Assembly: GCF_028994805.1 (NCBI RefSeq)
Contig: NZ_JAJQQP010000003.1
Location: 33,145-97,144, forward strand
From: Promicromonospora iranensis
GTDB taxonomy: Bacteria > Actinomycetota > Actinomycetes > Actinomycetales > Cellulomonadaceae
Reading direction: 5' to 3'
DNA length: 64,000 nucleotides
This document shows, one piece after another, positions 24,504 to 32,916 of the stretch; the stretch's first letter is position 1; every line of letters starts with the position of its first letter. The translations under genes were made by a program, and so were the position numbers. Below the pieces are notes generated by a model. That model saw only the letters and a program-made list of their open reading frames with translations, was not told the DNA's origin and did not search any database.

Positions 24504-25604
24504 TCACTGAAGCTCGTCACCGGGCAGCTCGGTCGCCGAGAGCTCAGCAGTGAGGGTTTCCGCGGCCCCCATGTCCTCGGCGGCCTCGTGGAGCGTGTGG
24601 TGGCCGTCCACCCGGACGGTGAGCCACGGCCGGAAGCCGGCGACCGACTGCGGCGTCTCGCGCAGGCGCTGGGCCAGCTTGAGCGCGCCGTCGAGCGGCG
24701 AACCGGCACTCGGTACCAGCGAGACGTCGGGCCGGTCCTCCGAGAGGTGCTTGGTGAGCGACACCGTGAGCGGCGACTCCTCCTGCACCAGGCGGCCGGT
24801 CGTCGACGCGAGCGGCGGGATGCCGCGGCCGAGCGCACTCGACAGCGTGTCGGCGAGGTGCCGCCCGGCCTCCTCGAGGATGCGGATCGACGTGGGGTCG
24901 CCCTCGGCCGCCGCGATCATGACCTCGGGGGCCATCGAGGCGAGCTGCCGGGCACGCTCCGCGTTCTTGTAGAACTGGTTGGGCCAGCTCTCGATGAGGC
25001 CGAACTTGGCGACCGCTGCTTCCAGCAGGCGCTTCGAGGCGCCACGGGACGCGCCGTCGTGGTAGCGGCCTGCGGCGCGCAGCGCCTCGCCACCGACCCA
25101 GACGCCGGCCCCCAGGTCACCGAGCAGGTGGCCCCAGCCATCGGCGCGGCGCCAGCGGCTCACGCCGTCGAAGCCGAACGCCACGGCGCCCGTGCCGACG
25201 GAGAGCACGGCTCCGGCGCGGCCGGCCAGGGCGCCGAGGTGGGCGGTGAGCGCGTCACCGGCGACGGCGGTGCGGTTGGTCCGCAGCTCGCGCGCCAGGA
25301 TGTCGTGCACGTCGGTCGGCTTCTCGACCAGCGAGGTCAGCCCGGTGATGCCGACAGCGGCGGAGGCGACGGGGGCGGTGCTGCCGTCGCTCATCCCGTC
25401 GTGGCCCATGCGGGCGGCCCACGCGTTGAAAGACTGGCACAGCGAGGCGACGACCGCCGGAGCGTCGCTGCCGTGGTGGCTCACCTTGACGGCGCGTCCG
25501 CTCAGGCTGATGCGCTCGGGGTGTGTGGAGTTGCCGAATTCAGCGACGAGGCGCGAGCCGCTGCCGCCTACGTCGAGAGCGACGACCCAGGCGTCGACCG
25601 CCAT
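24504..25604 (-). CDS. murK: BadF/BadG-type N-acetylglucosamine / N-acetylmuramic acid kinase
   Basis: A 366-residue ASKHA-fold kinase. VALDVGGSGSRL near residue 6 is the phosphate-1 loop. GITGLTS, the SVGTGAVAFGF phosphate-2 block and GDLGAGVWVGGEAL follow, and SAGSPLDGALKLA is near the end. This is the family of NagK and of clostridial MurK, which phosphorylates both MurNAc and GlcNAc. With MurQ, NagZ and an amino-sugar importer nearby, it most likely makes MurNAc-6-P and GlcNAc-6-P in the cytosol. The ATG at 25604 fits the family N-terminus; an upstream GTG would add about ten residues. It lies 111 bp from the RpiR gene on the same strand. Confidence 0.8.
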   Translation of the reverse strand: MAVDAWVVALDVGGSGSRLVAEFGNSTHPERISLSGRAVKVSHHGSDAPAVVASLCQSFNAWAARMGHDGMSDGSTAPVASAAVGITGLTSLVEKPTDVHDILARELRTNRTAVAGDALTAHLGALAGRAGAVLSVGTGAVAFGFDGVSRWRRADGWGHLLGDLGAGVWVGGEALRAAGRYHDGASRGASKRLLEAAVAKFGLIESWPNQFYKNAERARQLASMAPEVMIAAAEGDPTSIRILEEAGRHLADTLSSALGRGIPPLASTTGRLVQEESPLTVSLTKHLSEDRPDVSLVPSAGSPLDGALKLAQRLRETPQSVAGFRPWLTVRVDGHHTLHEAAEDMGAAETLTAELSATELPGDELQ

Positions 25605-25727
25605 CTCATCAATACCCTGTGCGAGTTCGGACACCCGGCCATTCTGACATGAAACCAGGGCAAGGTTGTCTAAAGAGAGGAGGAAATTCTGGTCTGTTCT
25701 ACGACGCCTTCTGGCCAAATTTCGGAT

Positions 25728-25785
25728 GTGCCCGACGCCGGAGTCGTACCTTCCGTACCAAAGGTCGGGCTCCGGCGTCGGGCAC
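25728..25785. repeat. Perfect 16-bp inverted repeat between divergent murK and lplA
   Basis: The arms at 25728-25743 and 25770-25785 are perfectly complementary. The 26-nt spacer contains an inner ACCTT/AAGGT pair, so the whole element can fold into one long hairpin. It sits between two divergent starts, so it cannot be an ordinary terminator of either gene. It abuts the -35 region of lplA. The rest of the 209-bp gap shows no gene. Confidence 0.7.
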
Positions 25786-25801
25786 CGCAGGCACCGTCGC
25801 C

Positions 25802-25807
25802 TACTGT
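25802..25807 (+). promoter_or_regulatory. -10 box of a leaderless lplA transcript
   Basis: TACTGT lies six bases before the GTG start at 25814. No Shine-Dalgarno sequence precedes that start, which fits transcription beginning at the start codon. Confidence 0.55.
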
Positions 25808-25813
25808 GAACAC

Positions 25814-26875
25814 GTGCGAGGAGAGTTCAAGGTTCCACACGGAAAACTGGTTCGTGTCGAGACCGAGGTGGTCGAGACGGAGGGGTCGCCCGGCCGGCTG
25901 ACGGGCACGCGGGTGAGCGGGGACTTCTTCCTCGAACCCGACGAGGCCCTCGAGGCGATGGGGGAGGCCCTCGACGGGCTGCCCGCCGACTCCTCGAAGG
26001 CGCAGCTCGCCGAGGCCGTGCGGGGAGCGCTGGAGGGTGCGACCGCCGTCGGGTTCGACGCCGACGCCGTGGCGGTGGCCACCCGGCGCGCGCTGGGCCA
26101 CGCGACCGCCTGGGAGGACCACGAGTTCCAGGTGATCCGTACTCCCGCGGTGTCACCCCTGCTCAACGTCGCGCTCGACCAGGTCCTGACCGAGGAGCTC
26201 GGCGGCGGACGGCGTGGGCCGACCCTGCGGTTCTGGGAGTGGGACGAGTCCGCGGTGATCATCGGATCGTTCCAGTCGCTGAGCAACGAGGTGGACGTCG
26301 AGGGTGCCACGCGGCACGGGGCCCGCGTGATCCGGCGGATCTCCGGGGGCGGCGCCATGTTCATGGAGCCCGGCAACACCATCTCGTACTCCCTGTACGC
26401 GCCCGGCTCGCTCGTGGACGGGCTGAGCTTCGAGCGGTCCTACGCGTTCCTGGACGACTGGGTGATCGGTGCGCTGCACGGGCTCGGCATCGACGCCGCG
26501 TACGTGCCGCTCAACGACATCGCCTCGCCCGCGGGCAAGATCGCCGGGGCGGCCCAGAAGCGGCTGGCCGGGGGCGCCGTCCTGCACCACGCGACGATGG
26601 CCTACGACATGGACGCCGACAAGATGACCGACGTGCTGCGGATCGGGCGCGAGAAGCTCAGCGACAAGGGCACCCGCAGCGCGAACAAGCGGGTCGACCC
26701 CCTGCGTTCCCAGACCGGGCTCGGCCGCACCGCCGTGATCGACGCGCTCGAGGCGTCGTTCCGTGCGCGGTACCGCACGGTGACCGGCGAGATCACCCCC
26801 GCGGAGTGGGCGCTGGCGGACGGCCTGGTCGAGTCGAAGTTCGGTACGCCGGAATGGACCGCGCGCGTTCCCTAG
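25814..26875 (+). CDS. Lipoate-protein ligase family protein with N-terminal accessory domain
   Basis: A 353-residue protein. Residues 1-95 (GEFKVPHGKLVRVETEV... GDFFLEPDEALEAMGEALDG) resemble the small accessory domain that is C-terminal in E. coli LplA and a separate protein (LplB) in Thermoplasma. Residues 110-350 are the BPL/LplA/LipB catalytic domain with RRISGGGAMFMEPGN and the lysine loop SPAGKIAGAAQKR. It should attach lipoate or octanoate to E2 or GcvH domains. The domain order is permuted relative to LplA. The GTG at 25814 is supported by the leaderless -10 box. It interrupts the amino-sugar salvage genes without an obvious link to them. Confidence 0.83.
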   Translation: MRGEFKVPHGKLVRVETEVVETEGSPGRLTGTRVSGDFFLEPDEALEAMGEALDGLPADSSKAQLAEAVRGALEGATAVGFDADAVAVATRRALGHATAWEDHEFQVIRTPAVSPLLNVALDQVLTEELGGGRRGPTLRFWEWDESAVIIGSFQSLSNEVDVEGATRHGARVIRRISGGGAMFMEPGNTISYSLYAPGSLVDGLSFERSYAFLDDWVIGALHGLGIDAAYVPLNDIASPAGKIAGAAQKRLAGGAVLHHATMAYDMDADKMTDVLRIGREKLSDKGTRSANKRVDPLRSQTGLGRTAVIDALEASFRARYRTVTGEITPAEWALADGLVESKFGTPEWTARVP

Positions 26876-27030
26876 GCCCCGTGCCATGATGAGCAATCAC
26901 GGTTTGGTAACACCCCTAGCAGATACCTGACTGCGTCAGTAATCTCCACGCAATGCCGCGTATTGGGAAGTTCATTTCTCAGGTATTCCACTGGCTACTC
27001 TCGCGGCACCGAGCGGAAGGAAGCCGAACG

Positions 27031-28326
27031 ATGACTCGAGCGATGCGGCGGCCCATAGCGGCAGCCATCGGTGCACTGCTTGTCGCGGCCACGACGGCCG
27101 CCTGCGGCGGCGGCAGCGGCAACGACGCGGACGAGGGTGACGACACCCTGGACGTCTGGATCATGCAGGGTACGAACCCGGACGCCGACGACTTCTTCGC
27201 CGAGGTCTCGACCGCGTTCGAGGAGGAGACCGGAGCGACCCTCGAGGTGGAGTTCGTCGAGTGGGGCGACGCCCACGACCGGTTCGTCACCTCCATCGCC
27301 GGCGGCACGACGCCGGACGTCGCCGAGACCGGCACCACCTGGACCCCCGAGTTCGCCGACGCCGGCGCGCTCGCACCGCTCGACGAGCACGTGGACGGCG
27401 CCGGTGTCACGGACGACCTGGTCGAAGGGCTCGTCGAGGCCGGGACGTACGACGGGCAGCTCTACGGCATGCCCTGGTACGCCGGGGTGCGCTCGCTGGT
27501 CTACAACACCGAGATGTTCGAGCAGGCCGGCGTCGAGCCGCCCACCACGTGGGCCGAGCTGGAGGACGCGGCCGCCGCGCTGAAGAAGGAGTTCCCGGAC
27601 AAGATCGCCGTGGCCGTCCCCGGTGACGCCGAGTTCACCGTCTACCCGTGGGTGTGGGGCGCGGGCGGCGAGGTCGCCACGCTCGAGGGCGAGACCTGGA
27701 CCTCGCACCTCGACAGCCCCGAGTCGCAGGAGGGCATCGAGTTCTGGACGGGCCTGGCCACCGAGGGCGGCTACTCGTCCGCCGGTGCGACCACGTGGCG
27801 CGAGACCGACGTGCTCGACTCGTTCGCGGCGGGCGACGTCGGCATGGCCGTCATGGGCTCGTGGACACCGGGCGCGATCGTCGACGCCAACGCCGACATG
27901 GAAGGCAAGTTCGCGGCCGTGCCGATTCCCGGCAAGGACGGCGGCATCTCCCCGTCCGTGCTGGGCGGCTCGCACCTGAGCATGTTCGAGACGGCCGAGG
28001 ACAAGGACCTGGCCTTCGCGTTCATCGAGATGATGACCACCGGCGAGTTCGCACAGCAGTGGGGCCAGGAGTCCGGGTACTTCCCGGGCCAGGTCTCGCT
28101 GCTGGACGAGACCCTCGAGAGCACCGACCCGCTCGTGGCGCCGTTCGCCGAGCAGTTCGTCGACGGCGGCGCATCCGTGCCGGCCGCGCCCACCTACGGC
28201 GCGGTGCAGGCCAAGGCCACCACGAGCACCATGATGCAGTCGATCCTCTCGGGCGACGCGGACGTCGCGACGGCGAGCGAGGCCGCCGCCGAGGAGATGA
28301 CGAACATCCTGAACGGGTCTGAGTGA
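27031..28326 (+). CDS. Sugar ABC transporter substrate-binding lipoprotein
   Basis: A 431-residue family 1 extracellular solute-binding protein. A basic N-terminus and hydrophobic stretch lead to a lipobox-like TTAAC with the lipidated Cys near residue 27, then Gly/Asp-rich tether. The mature domain has the usual YGMPWYAGVRSLVYNTEMF and GGSHLSMFETAEDKDLA blocks. It should capture an oligosaccharide or amino sugar outside the membrane for the two permeases that follow. The ATG at 27031 has a strong ribosome binding site (GGAAGGAAG). The 155-bp upstream region holds CTGACTGCGTCAG, a short palindrome that could be a regulator site. Substrate assignment (MurNAc, GlcNAc or muropeptide sugar) comes from context. 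Confidence 0.88.
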   Translation: MTRAMRRPIAAAIGALLVAATTAACGGGSGNDADEGDDTLDVWIMQGTNPDADDFFAEVSTAFEEETGATLEVEFVEWGDAHDRFVTSIAGGTTPDVAETGTTWTPEFADAGALAPLDEHVDGAGVTDDLVEGLVEAGTYDGQLYGMPWYAGVRSLVYNTEMFEQAGVEPPTTWAELEDAAAALKKEFPDKIAVAVPGDAEFTVYPWVWGAGGEVATLEGETWTSHLDSPESQEGIEFWTGLATEGGYSSAGATTWRETDVLDSFAAGDVGMAVMGSWTPGAIVDANADMEGKFAAVPIPGKDGGISPSVLGGSHLSMFETAEDKDLAFAFIEMMTTGEFAQQWGQESGYFPGQVSLLDETLESTDPLVAPFAEQFVDGGASVPAAPTYGAVQAKATTSTMMQSILSGDADVATASEAAAEEMTNILNGSE

Positions 28327-29255
28327 CTCAGCAGCTGACCGCGGCGCCGCCGCGGATCGGTCGGGCCAGGGCCGCCATCGTGCGGCCCTGGCTGCTGCTC
28401 GCCCCCGCGCTGCTGGTCCTGGCGGTGCTGCTGCTGTGGCCGCTGGTGCGGGTGTTCCTCTTCTCCCTGCAGGACTACGGCCTGCGGGAGATCACCACCG
28501 GTGAGCCGAACTGGATCGGCGCCGACAACTACGCCGGGATCCTGTCCACGCCCGAGCTGTGGACGGTCGTGCTGCCCAACACCATCGGGTTCGCCGTCCT
28601 GGCCGTCGCGGGCACCGTCGCGTTCGGCACGGGTGTGGCGGTGCTGCTCGCCTCGCTCGGGACCTTCTGGCGCACCGTCACCTCCAGCGCGATCATGGCG
28701 GCCTGGGCCATGCCTGCGGTCACCGGCACCTACGTGTGGGTCTGGATCTTCGACGCCGACCGCGGCGTCTTCAACGACGTCCTGATGGGTCTCGGTCTGC
28801 TGGACGACCCCACCAACTGGTTCACCAACCGCTGGACGTTCTACGCCATCGTGCTGCTCAACGTGATCCACCACGGCTTCCCGTTCGTCGCGGTCACGGT
28901 GCTCGCCGGCCTCCTCGGCGTGCCGAAGGAGATGCTGGAGGCCGCGGAGATGGACGGCGCCGGAGCGTTCCGCCGGTTCTTCTCGATCATCGTCCCGCAG
29001 CTGCGGCAGGTGTTCGCCGTCGTGATCATCCTGTCGACCATCTGGGACTTCAAGGTGTTCGCCCAGGTGTACCTCATGCCCGGTGGCGCGGGATCGAACC
29101 GGTCGGTGCTGAACCTCGGCGTGTGGTCGTACGTCGAGTCGTTCGGGCAGAACCGGTACGGCTTCGGGTCGGCGATCGCCGTGCTGCTGACCGCGCTGCT
29201 GCTCGTGATCACCGCGGTCTACGTCCGCACCGTGCTGGCGGAGGAGGAACGATGA
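28323..29255 (+). CDS. Sugar ABC transporter permease (MalF type)
   Basis: A 310-residue inner-membrane component with six helices (PWLLLAPALLVLAVLLLWPL at the N-terminus, VRTVLAEEER at the end). The EAA loop reads EAAEMDGAGAFRRFFSIIVPQ, which docks the ATPase. The GTG start overlaps the binding-protein stop (GTGA) and the stop overlaps the next permease start. Confidence 0.92.
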   Translation: MTQQLTAAPPRIGRARAAIVRPWLLLAPALLVLAVLLLWPLVRVFLFSLQDYGLREITTGEPNWIGADNYAGILSTPELWTVVLPNTIGFAVLAVAGTVAFGTGVAVLLASLGTFWRTVTSSAIMAAWAMPAVTGTYVWVWIFDADRGVFNDVLMGLGLLDDPTNWFTNRWTFYAIVLLNVIHHGFPFVAVTVLAGLLGVPKEMLEAAEMDGAGAFRRFFSIIVPQLRQVFAVVIILSTIWDFKVFAQVYLMPGGAGSNRSVLNLGVWSYVESFGQNRYGFGSAIAVLLTALLLVITAVYVRTVLAEEER

Positions 29256-30124
29256 GCACCACCCGCACGGCCCCCACCCTGCGCCCGCTGCGCCGCACCG
29301 CGCGCCGCTCGCCGCTGCGCCAGCTCGGCAAGGGGGTGCTCGTCGCCCTCCTGCTGGCCTTCACGCTGTTCCCCGTCTACTGGATGCTGAACAGCTCGCT
29401 GGACGCGCAGGCCGGCCACACCAGCAGCTTCTGGCCCGCAGAGCCGACGCTCGACCACTACGCGTTCGTGCTCACCGAGGGCGGGTTCGGCACGTTCCTG
29501 CGCAACTCGCTGCTCGTGGCGCTCGGCACGGTCCTCGTCTCGTCCGCGCTCGCCCTGCTGGCCTCCGTGGCGGTGGCCCGCTTCCGGTTCCGGATGCGCA
29601 CCCAGATCCTCATGCTGGTGCTGATCGTGCAGATGGTGCCGCTCGAGGCGCTCGTCATCCCGCTGTTCGTGCAGGTGCGTGACCTGCAGCTGCTCGGGAC
29701 CCTGATCGGCCTCGTCGTGGTGTACGTGGCGCTCGCCCTGCCGTTCGGGATCTGGATGCTGCGCGGTTTCGTCGCGGCGGTGCCGGTCGAGCTGGAGGAG
29801 GCCGCCTACCTCGACGGTGCCAGCTGGGGCCGGATGTTCTGGTCGGTCCTGCTGCCCCTCGTCGCGCCCGGCCTGGTCGCCACCAGCATCTTCGGCTTCA
29901 TCACCGCGTGGAACGAGTTCATCTTCGCCATGACCATGCTCGGCGGGGCGACGGAGAACTACACGGTGGCGATCGGCCTCCGGTCGTTCTTCGGCATCCA
30001 CTCCAACGACTGGGGCGCCATCATGGCGGCGTCCACGATCATCACCGTGCCCGTGATGATCTTCTTCATCCTGGTCCAGCGCCGCCTCGCGTCGGGTCTC
30101 ACCGCGGGGGCCGTGAAGGCATGA
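29252..30124 (+). CDS. Sugar ABC transporter permease (MalG type)
   Basis: 290 residues with six membrane segments and the EAA loop EEAAYLDGASWGRMFWSVLL. It pairs with the MalF-type permease. No ATPase gene is present in the operon, so the importer probably uses a shared MsiK-like ATPase encoded elsewhere, as is usual for actinobacterial CUT1 systems. It overlaps both neighbours by 4 bp. Confidence 0.92.
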   Translation: MSTTRTAPTLRPLRRTARRSPLRQLGKGVLVALLLAFTLFPVYWMLNSSLDAQAGHTSSFWPAEPTLDHYAFVLTEGGFGTFLRNSLLVALGTVLVSSALALLASVAVARFRFRMRTQILMLVLIVQMVPLEALVIPLFVQVRDLQLLGTLIGLVVVYVALALPFGIWMLRGFVAAVPVELEEAAYLDGASWGRMFWSVLLPLVAPGLVATSIFGFITAWNEFIFAMTMLGGATENYTVAIGLRSFFGIHSNDWGAIMAASTIITVPVMIFFILVQRRLASGLTAGAVKA

Positions 30125-31860
30125 CCACGGAGCCCGCCGGGCCGGACCGCACGCAGCGCGCCGTCAACGGCGTGCTCCTGCCCGGCTTCGAGGGCACGCG
30201 CGTCCCGGACCGGCTGGCCGACGCCGCCCGCGCCGGCCTGGCCGGCGTCGTCTACTTCGCGCGGAACACGCCGGACGTCGCCACCACCGCCGCGCTGTCC
30301 GCCGCCCTGCACTCGGCCTCGCCCGACCTGCTGATCGCCGTCGACGAGGAAGGCGGCGACGTGTCCCGGCTCGAAGCGGTCAGCGGGTCGTCCCTGCCCG
30401 GCGCCGCAGCACTCGGCGCCCACCCCGGCGGAGCGGCCGTCTCGCTGGACGCCGGCCGGGCACTGGGCCGCCTGCTCGCCGCCACCGGCATCGACCTCCT
30501 CCTCGGCCCGGTGCTCGACGTCGTCTCCGAGCCGGACAACCCGGTGATCGGCGTGCGCGCCTTCGGCACCACGCCCGACGACGTCACCCGGCACGGCACG
30601 GCGTTCGCCCGCGGCGTGCGCAGCGCCGGGGTCGGCGTCTGCGGCAAGCACTTCCCCGGCCACGGTGCCACCACCGTGGACTCCCACGTAGGACTACCCG
30701 TCGTGGACGAGCCGCTCGACGCCGTCCGGGCGCGCGACCTGCTCCCGTTCGCGCGCGCCCTGCGGCCCGAGGGGCGGGACGCCGGCCAGTCCGTCCTCGA
30801 CGCCGTCATGACCGCCCACGTGCTCTTCCCCGCGCTCGGCCCGGCCCCCGCCTCCATCGAGCCCGCCGCCACCCGGCTCCTGCGCGAGCTCGGCCACGCG
30901 GGCCCGATCATCACCGACGCCCTCGACATGGGCGCCCTGCGCCAGCTCACCGGCTCCGTGGGGGAGGCCGCCGTCCGCGCCGTCGAGGCGGGCGCCGACC
31001 TGCTCTGCCTCGGGCTCGACCCGGCCCTGTACACCGAGTCGTACGACGCGCTGAGCCGGGCGGTCGCCGCCGGCCGCCTGACCGTCGAACGGCTCGAGGA
31101 GTCCGCGACACGCACACAGGCGCTCGTGACGGCACTCCGGGACCGGCGGTCGGCGGCCGGGACGGCGACCGGCGTCGACGCCGCGAAGGAGGCGCTCGCG
31201 GACCTGTCCGAGGTCGGTGCGTGCATCGCGGACGCCGTCGTGCACGTGCGGGGCGCCCGTCTGGTGCCGCTCCCGCCCGAGGCCGAGCCCGACGTGGTCG
31301 ACCTCCGGACCCGGCTGGACCACGCCGCCGGACGGATTGCCCGGCACGTGCAGGCCGCCGTCGGCGCGGCGTGGCCAGGGGCCAGGATGACCCCGGACGA
31401 GGGCGGCGAGATGCCTGGTGACGGAGGCGGCGATGCCGTGGCGGGCGAACTCGGTCCGGACGAACATGGACTTGCGGTGCTTATTGCCCGATTCTCCCGG
31501 TACGGTGTATCGGCGGATCTCGACAGAGTTGGCACGAAACGTGGCGCAGAATTTCCTGGGGTCGGTCCCCGGGTCGCGTCCCGCTCCCGACCGCTCGTCG
31601 TGATCACCCGTGAACCCGTCCCGGGTTCGGCGGAACGCACCAGGCTGGAACGGCTCTGGGCGGTCCGGCCGGATCTCGTCGTGGTCCACACGGGCCTTCC
31701 CGGTCCGGTCGACGACTGGTTCGGGGCGTTGAGTGGTGGTGGCCCGGCTGTCGTGGTGGCGTGCGGGACGGGACGAGCGAACGCGGTGGCCGCCGTCGAA
31801 CGCCTCCGCGGCCCCGCGAGCAGCCAGGACGGCGAAGAGCAGCACAGCAGCGAGCAGTGA
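30121..31860 (+). CDS. nagZ: GH3 beta-N-acetylhexosaminidase (NagZ-like)
   Basis: Cleaves GlcNAc from GlcNAc-(anhydro)MurNAc or muropeptide-type substrates. A 579-residue protein whose N-terminal GH3 barrel (1-345) shows VDEEGGDVSRL, GPVLDV, the NagZ signature KHFPGHGATTVDSHVGLP (His/Asp dyad) and the nucleophile in IITDALDMGAL. The C-terminal 230 residues form a second domain of the two-domain type common in Gram-positives and end in a Gln/Ser/Glu-rich tail. No signal peptide is seen, so it acts in the cytosol after import. The start overlaps the permease stop by 4 bp, tying the enzyme to the importer. The 3' end lies in a GAGCAG-rich repeat. Confidence 0.88.
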   Translation: MTTEPAGPDRTQRAVNGVLLPGFEGTRVPDRLADAARAGLAGVVYFARNTPDVATTAALSAALHSASPDLLIAVDEEGGDVSRLEAVSGSSLPGAAALGAHPGGAAVSLDAGRALGRLLAATGIDLLLGPVLDVVSEPDNPVIGVRAFGTTPDDVTRHGTAFARGVRSAGVGVCGKHFPGHGATTVDSHVGLPVVDEPLDAVRARDLLPFARALRPEGRDAGQSVLDAVMTAHVLFPALGPAPASIEPAATRLLRELGHAGPIITDALDMGALRQLTGSVGEAAVRAVEAGADLLCLGLDPALYTESYDALSRAVAAGRLTVERLEESATRTQALVTALRDRRSAAGTATGVDAAKEALADLSEVGACIADAVVHVRGARLVPLPPEAEPDVVDLRTRLDHAAGRIARHVQAAVGAAWPGARMTPDEGGEMPGDGGGDAVAGELGPDEHGLAVLIARFSRYGVSADLDRVGTKRGAEFPGVGPRVASRSRPLVVITREPVPGSAERTRLERLWAVRPDLVVVHTGLPGPVDDWFGALSGGGPAVVVACGTGRANAVAAVERLRGPASSQDGEEQHSSEQ

Positions 31861-31881
31861 TGAGCAGCGATGAGCAGTGAG
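31852..31881 (+). repeat. Three 10-bp tandem repeats across the nagZ stop codon
   Basis: GAGCAGTGAT, GAGCAGCGAT and GAGCAGTGAG follow one another at 31852-31881. The nagZ TGA is inside the first unit, and further CAGCAC/GAGCAG copies lie on both sides. Slippage here would change the C-terminal tail or the spacing to murQ. Confidence 0.75.
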
Positions 31882-31949
31882 CAGCACACGTTTCACCAGC
31901 AGCACAGGGTCCAGGAGTACAGAGCACGGAGAACGAAAGGGGCTCGCCG

Positions 31950-32909
31950 ATGATCGCGGAGGCGGGATTCGAACGGCACGCACAGGCGACGCCGCGCCCG
32001 GTCTCACCCACCGAGGAGCGCAACCCGCGCACACGTGACATCGACGTGGTCTCCACGGCGGAGATGGTGCGCATGATCACCGACGAGGACGCCGCCGTCA
32101 TCGCCGCGGTCCGTGCGGCGCACCCGCGCATCGTCGAGGCGATCGACCTCGCGGTGGACGGGATCCGTGCCGGGGGGCGGGTGCACTACGTGGGCTCGGG
32201 CACCTCGGGCCGCATGGGCCTGCTCGATGCCGCGGAGCTGCTGCCCACCTACGGCGTGGGGGAGGAGATGTTCGTACCCCACCTCGCGGGCGGCCTGAAC
32301 GCGTTCAAGAAGGCGGCAGAGGGCGCGGAGGACGACGTCGAGGCGGGCGGCGCGCTCGTCGCCGACGTCGGGCCGGCCGACATCGTGTTCGGGATCGCCG
32401 CCAGCGGTGGCACCCCGTACGTCGGGGGAGCGCTCGACATGGGCCGTGCCCGCGGGGCGCGGACCGTGCTGCTCGCGTCGAACCCCTTCGCCGCGCTGGC
32501 GCCGAGGGCGGACGTGCCGATCCTGGTGAACACCGGTCCCGAGGCCATCACGGGCTCCACCCGCATGAAGGCGGGCACCGCCCAGAAGATGGTGCTCAAC
32601 ACCTTCTCGACGGCGGTCATGGTGCGGCTCGGAAAGACCTACTCGAACCTCATGGTCGAGGTGCTCGCGACCAACCACAAGCTGCGCCGGCGGCTGGTCC
32701 GCCTGCTGACGCAGGCCACGGACCTGGAGCCGGACGTGTGCGAGAACGCCCTGGCCGCGACCGACGGCGACCTCCGGGCCGCCCTCGTGATGCTCGTGGC
32801 GGGTGTGGACCGGGCCGCGGCCACGCGGGCCCTGGCCGTCGAGCCCGGCCGGGTCGGCGGGCCGTCCGTACGCGAGGCGCTCGCGACGCTGGGCATCGAG
32901 CCGGCCTAG
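31950..32909 (+). CDS. murQ: N-acetylmuramic acid 6-phosphate etherase
   Basis: Cleaves the lactyl ether of MurNAc-6-P to GlcNAc-6-P and D-lactate in peptidoglycan recycling. A 319-residue SIS-domain protein with the MurQ signatures TEERNPRTRDID, VGSGTSGRMGLLDAAELLPT and GPEAITGSTRMKAGTAQK, and the helical C-terminal segment. The ATG at 31950 follows GAAAGGGG. It lies 89 bp after nagZ on the same strand and completes the set kinase-importer-NagZ-MurQ. A 7-bp gap separates it from the convergent acetyltransferase gene. Confidence 0.95.
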   Translation: MIAEAGFERHAQATPRPVSPTEERNPRTRDIDVVSTAEMVRMITDEDAAVIAAVRAAHPRIVEAIDLAVDGIRAGGRVHYVGSGTSGRMGLLDAAELLPTYGVGEEMFVPHLAGGLNAFKKAAEGAEDDVEAGGALVADVGPADIVFGIAASGGTPYVGGALDMGRARGARTVLLASNPFAALAPRADVPILVNTGPEAITGSTRMKAGTAQKMVLNTFSTAVMVRLGKTYSNLMVEVLATNHKLRRRLVRLLTQATDLEPDVCENALAATDGDLRAALVMLVAGVDRAAATRALAVEPGRVGGPSVREALATLGIEPA

Positions 32910-32916
32910 CGGCAGG

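Noticed and set aside
24487-24509. Possible hairpin CAGTGA...TCACTG at the end of the kinase gene
   Set aside because: The stem is short and imperfect and overlaps the stop codon; it is not strong enough to call a terminator.
26927-26939. CTGACTGCGTCAG palindrome upstream of the sugar-binding protein as an RpiR operator
   Set aside because: Only 5-bp arms, and I could not find the same motif before the RpiR or kinase genes. It is mentioned only as a possibility.
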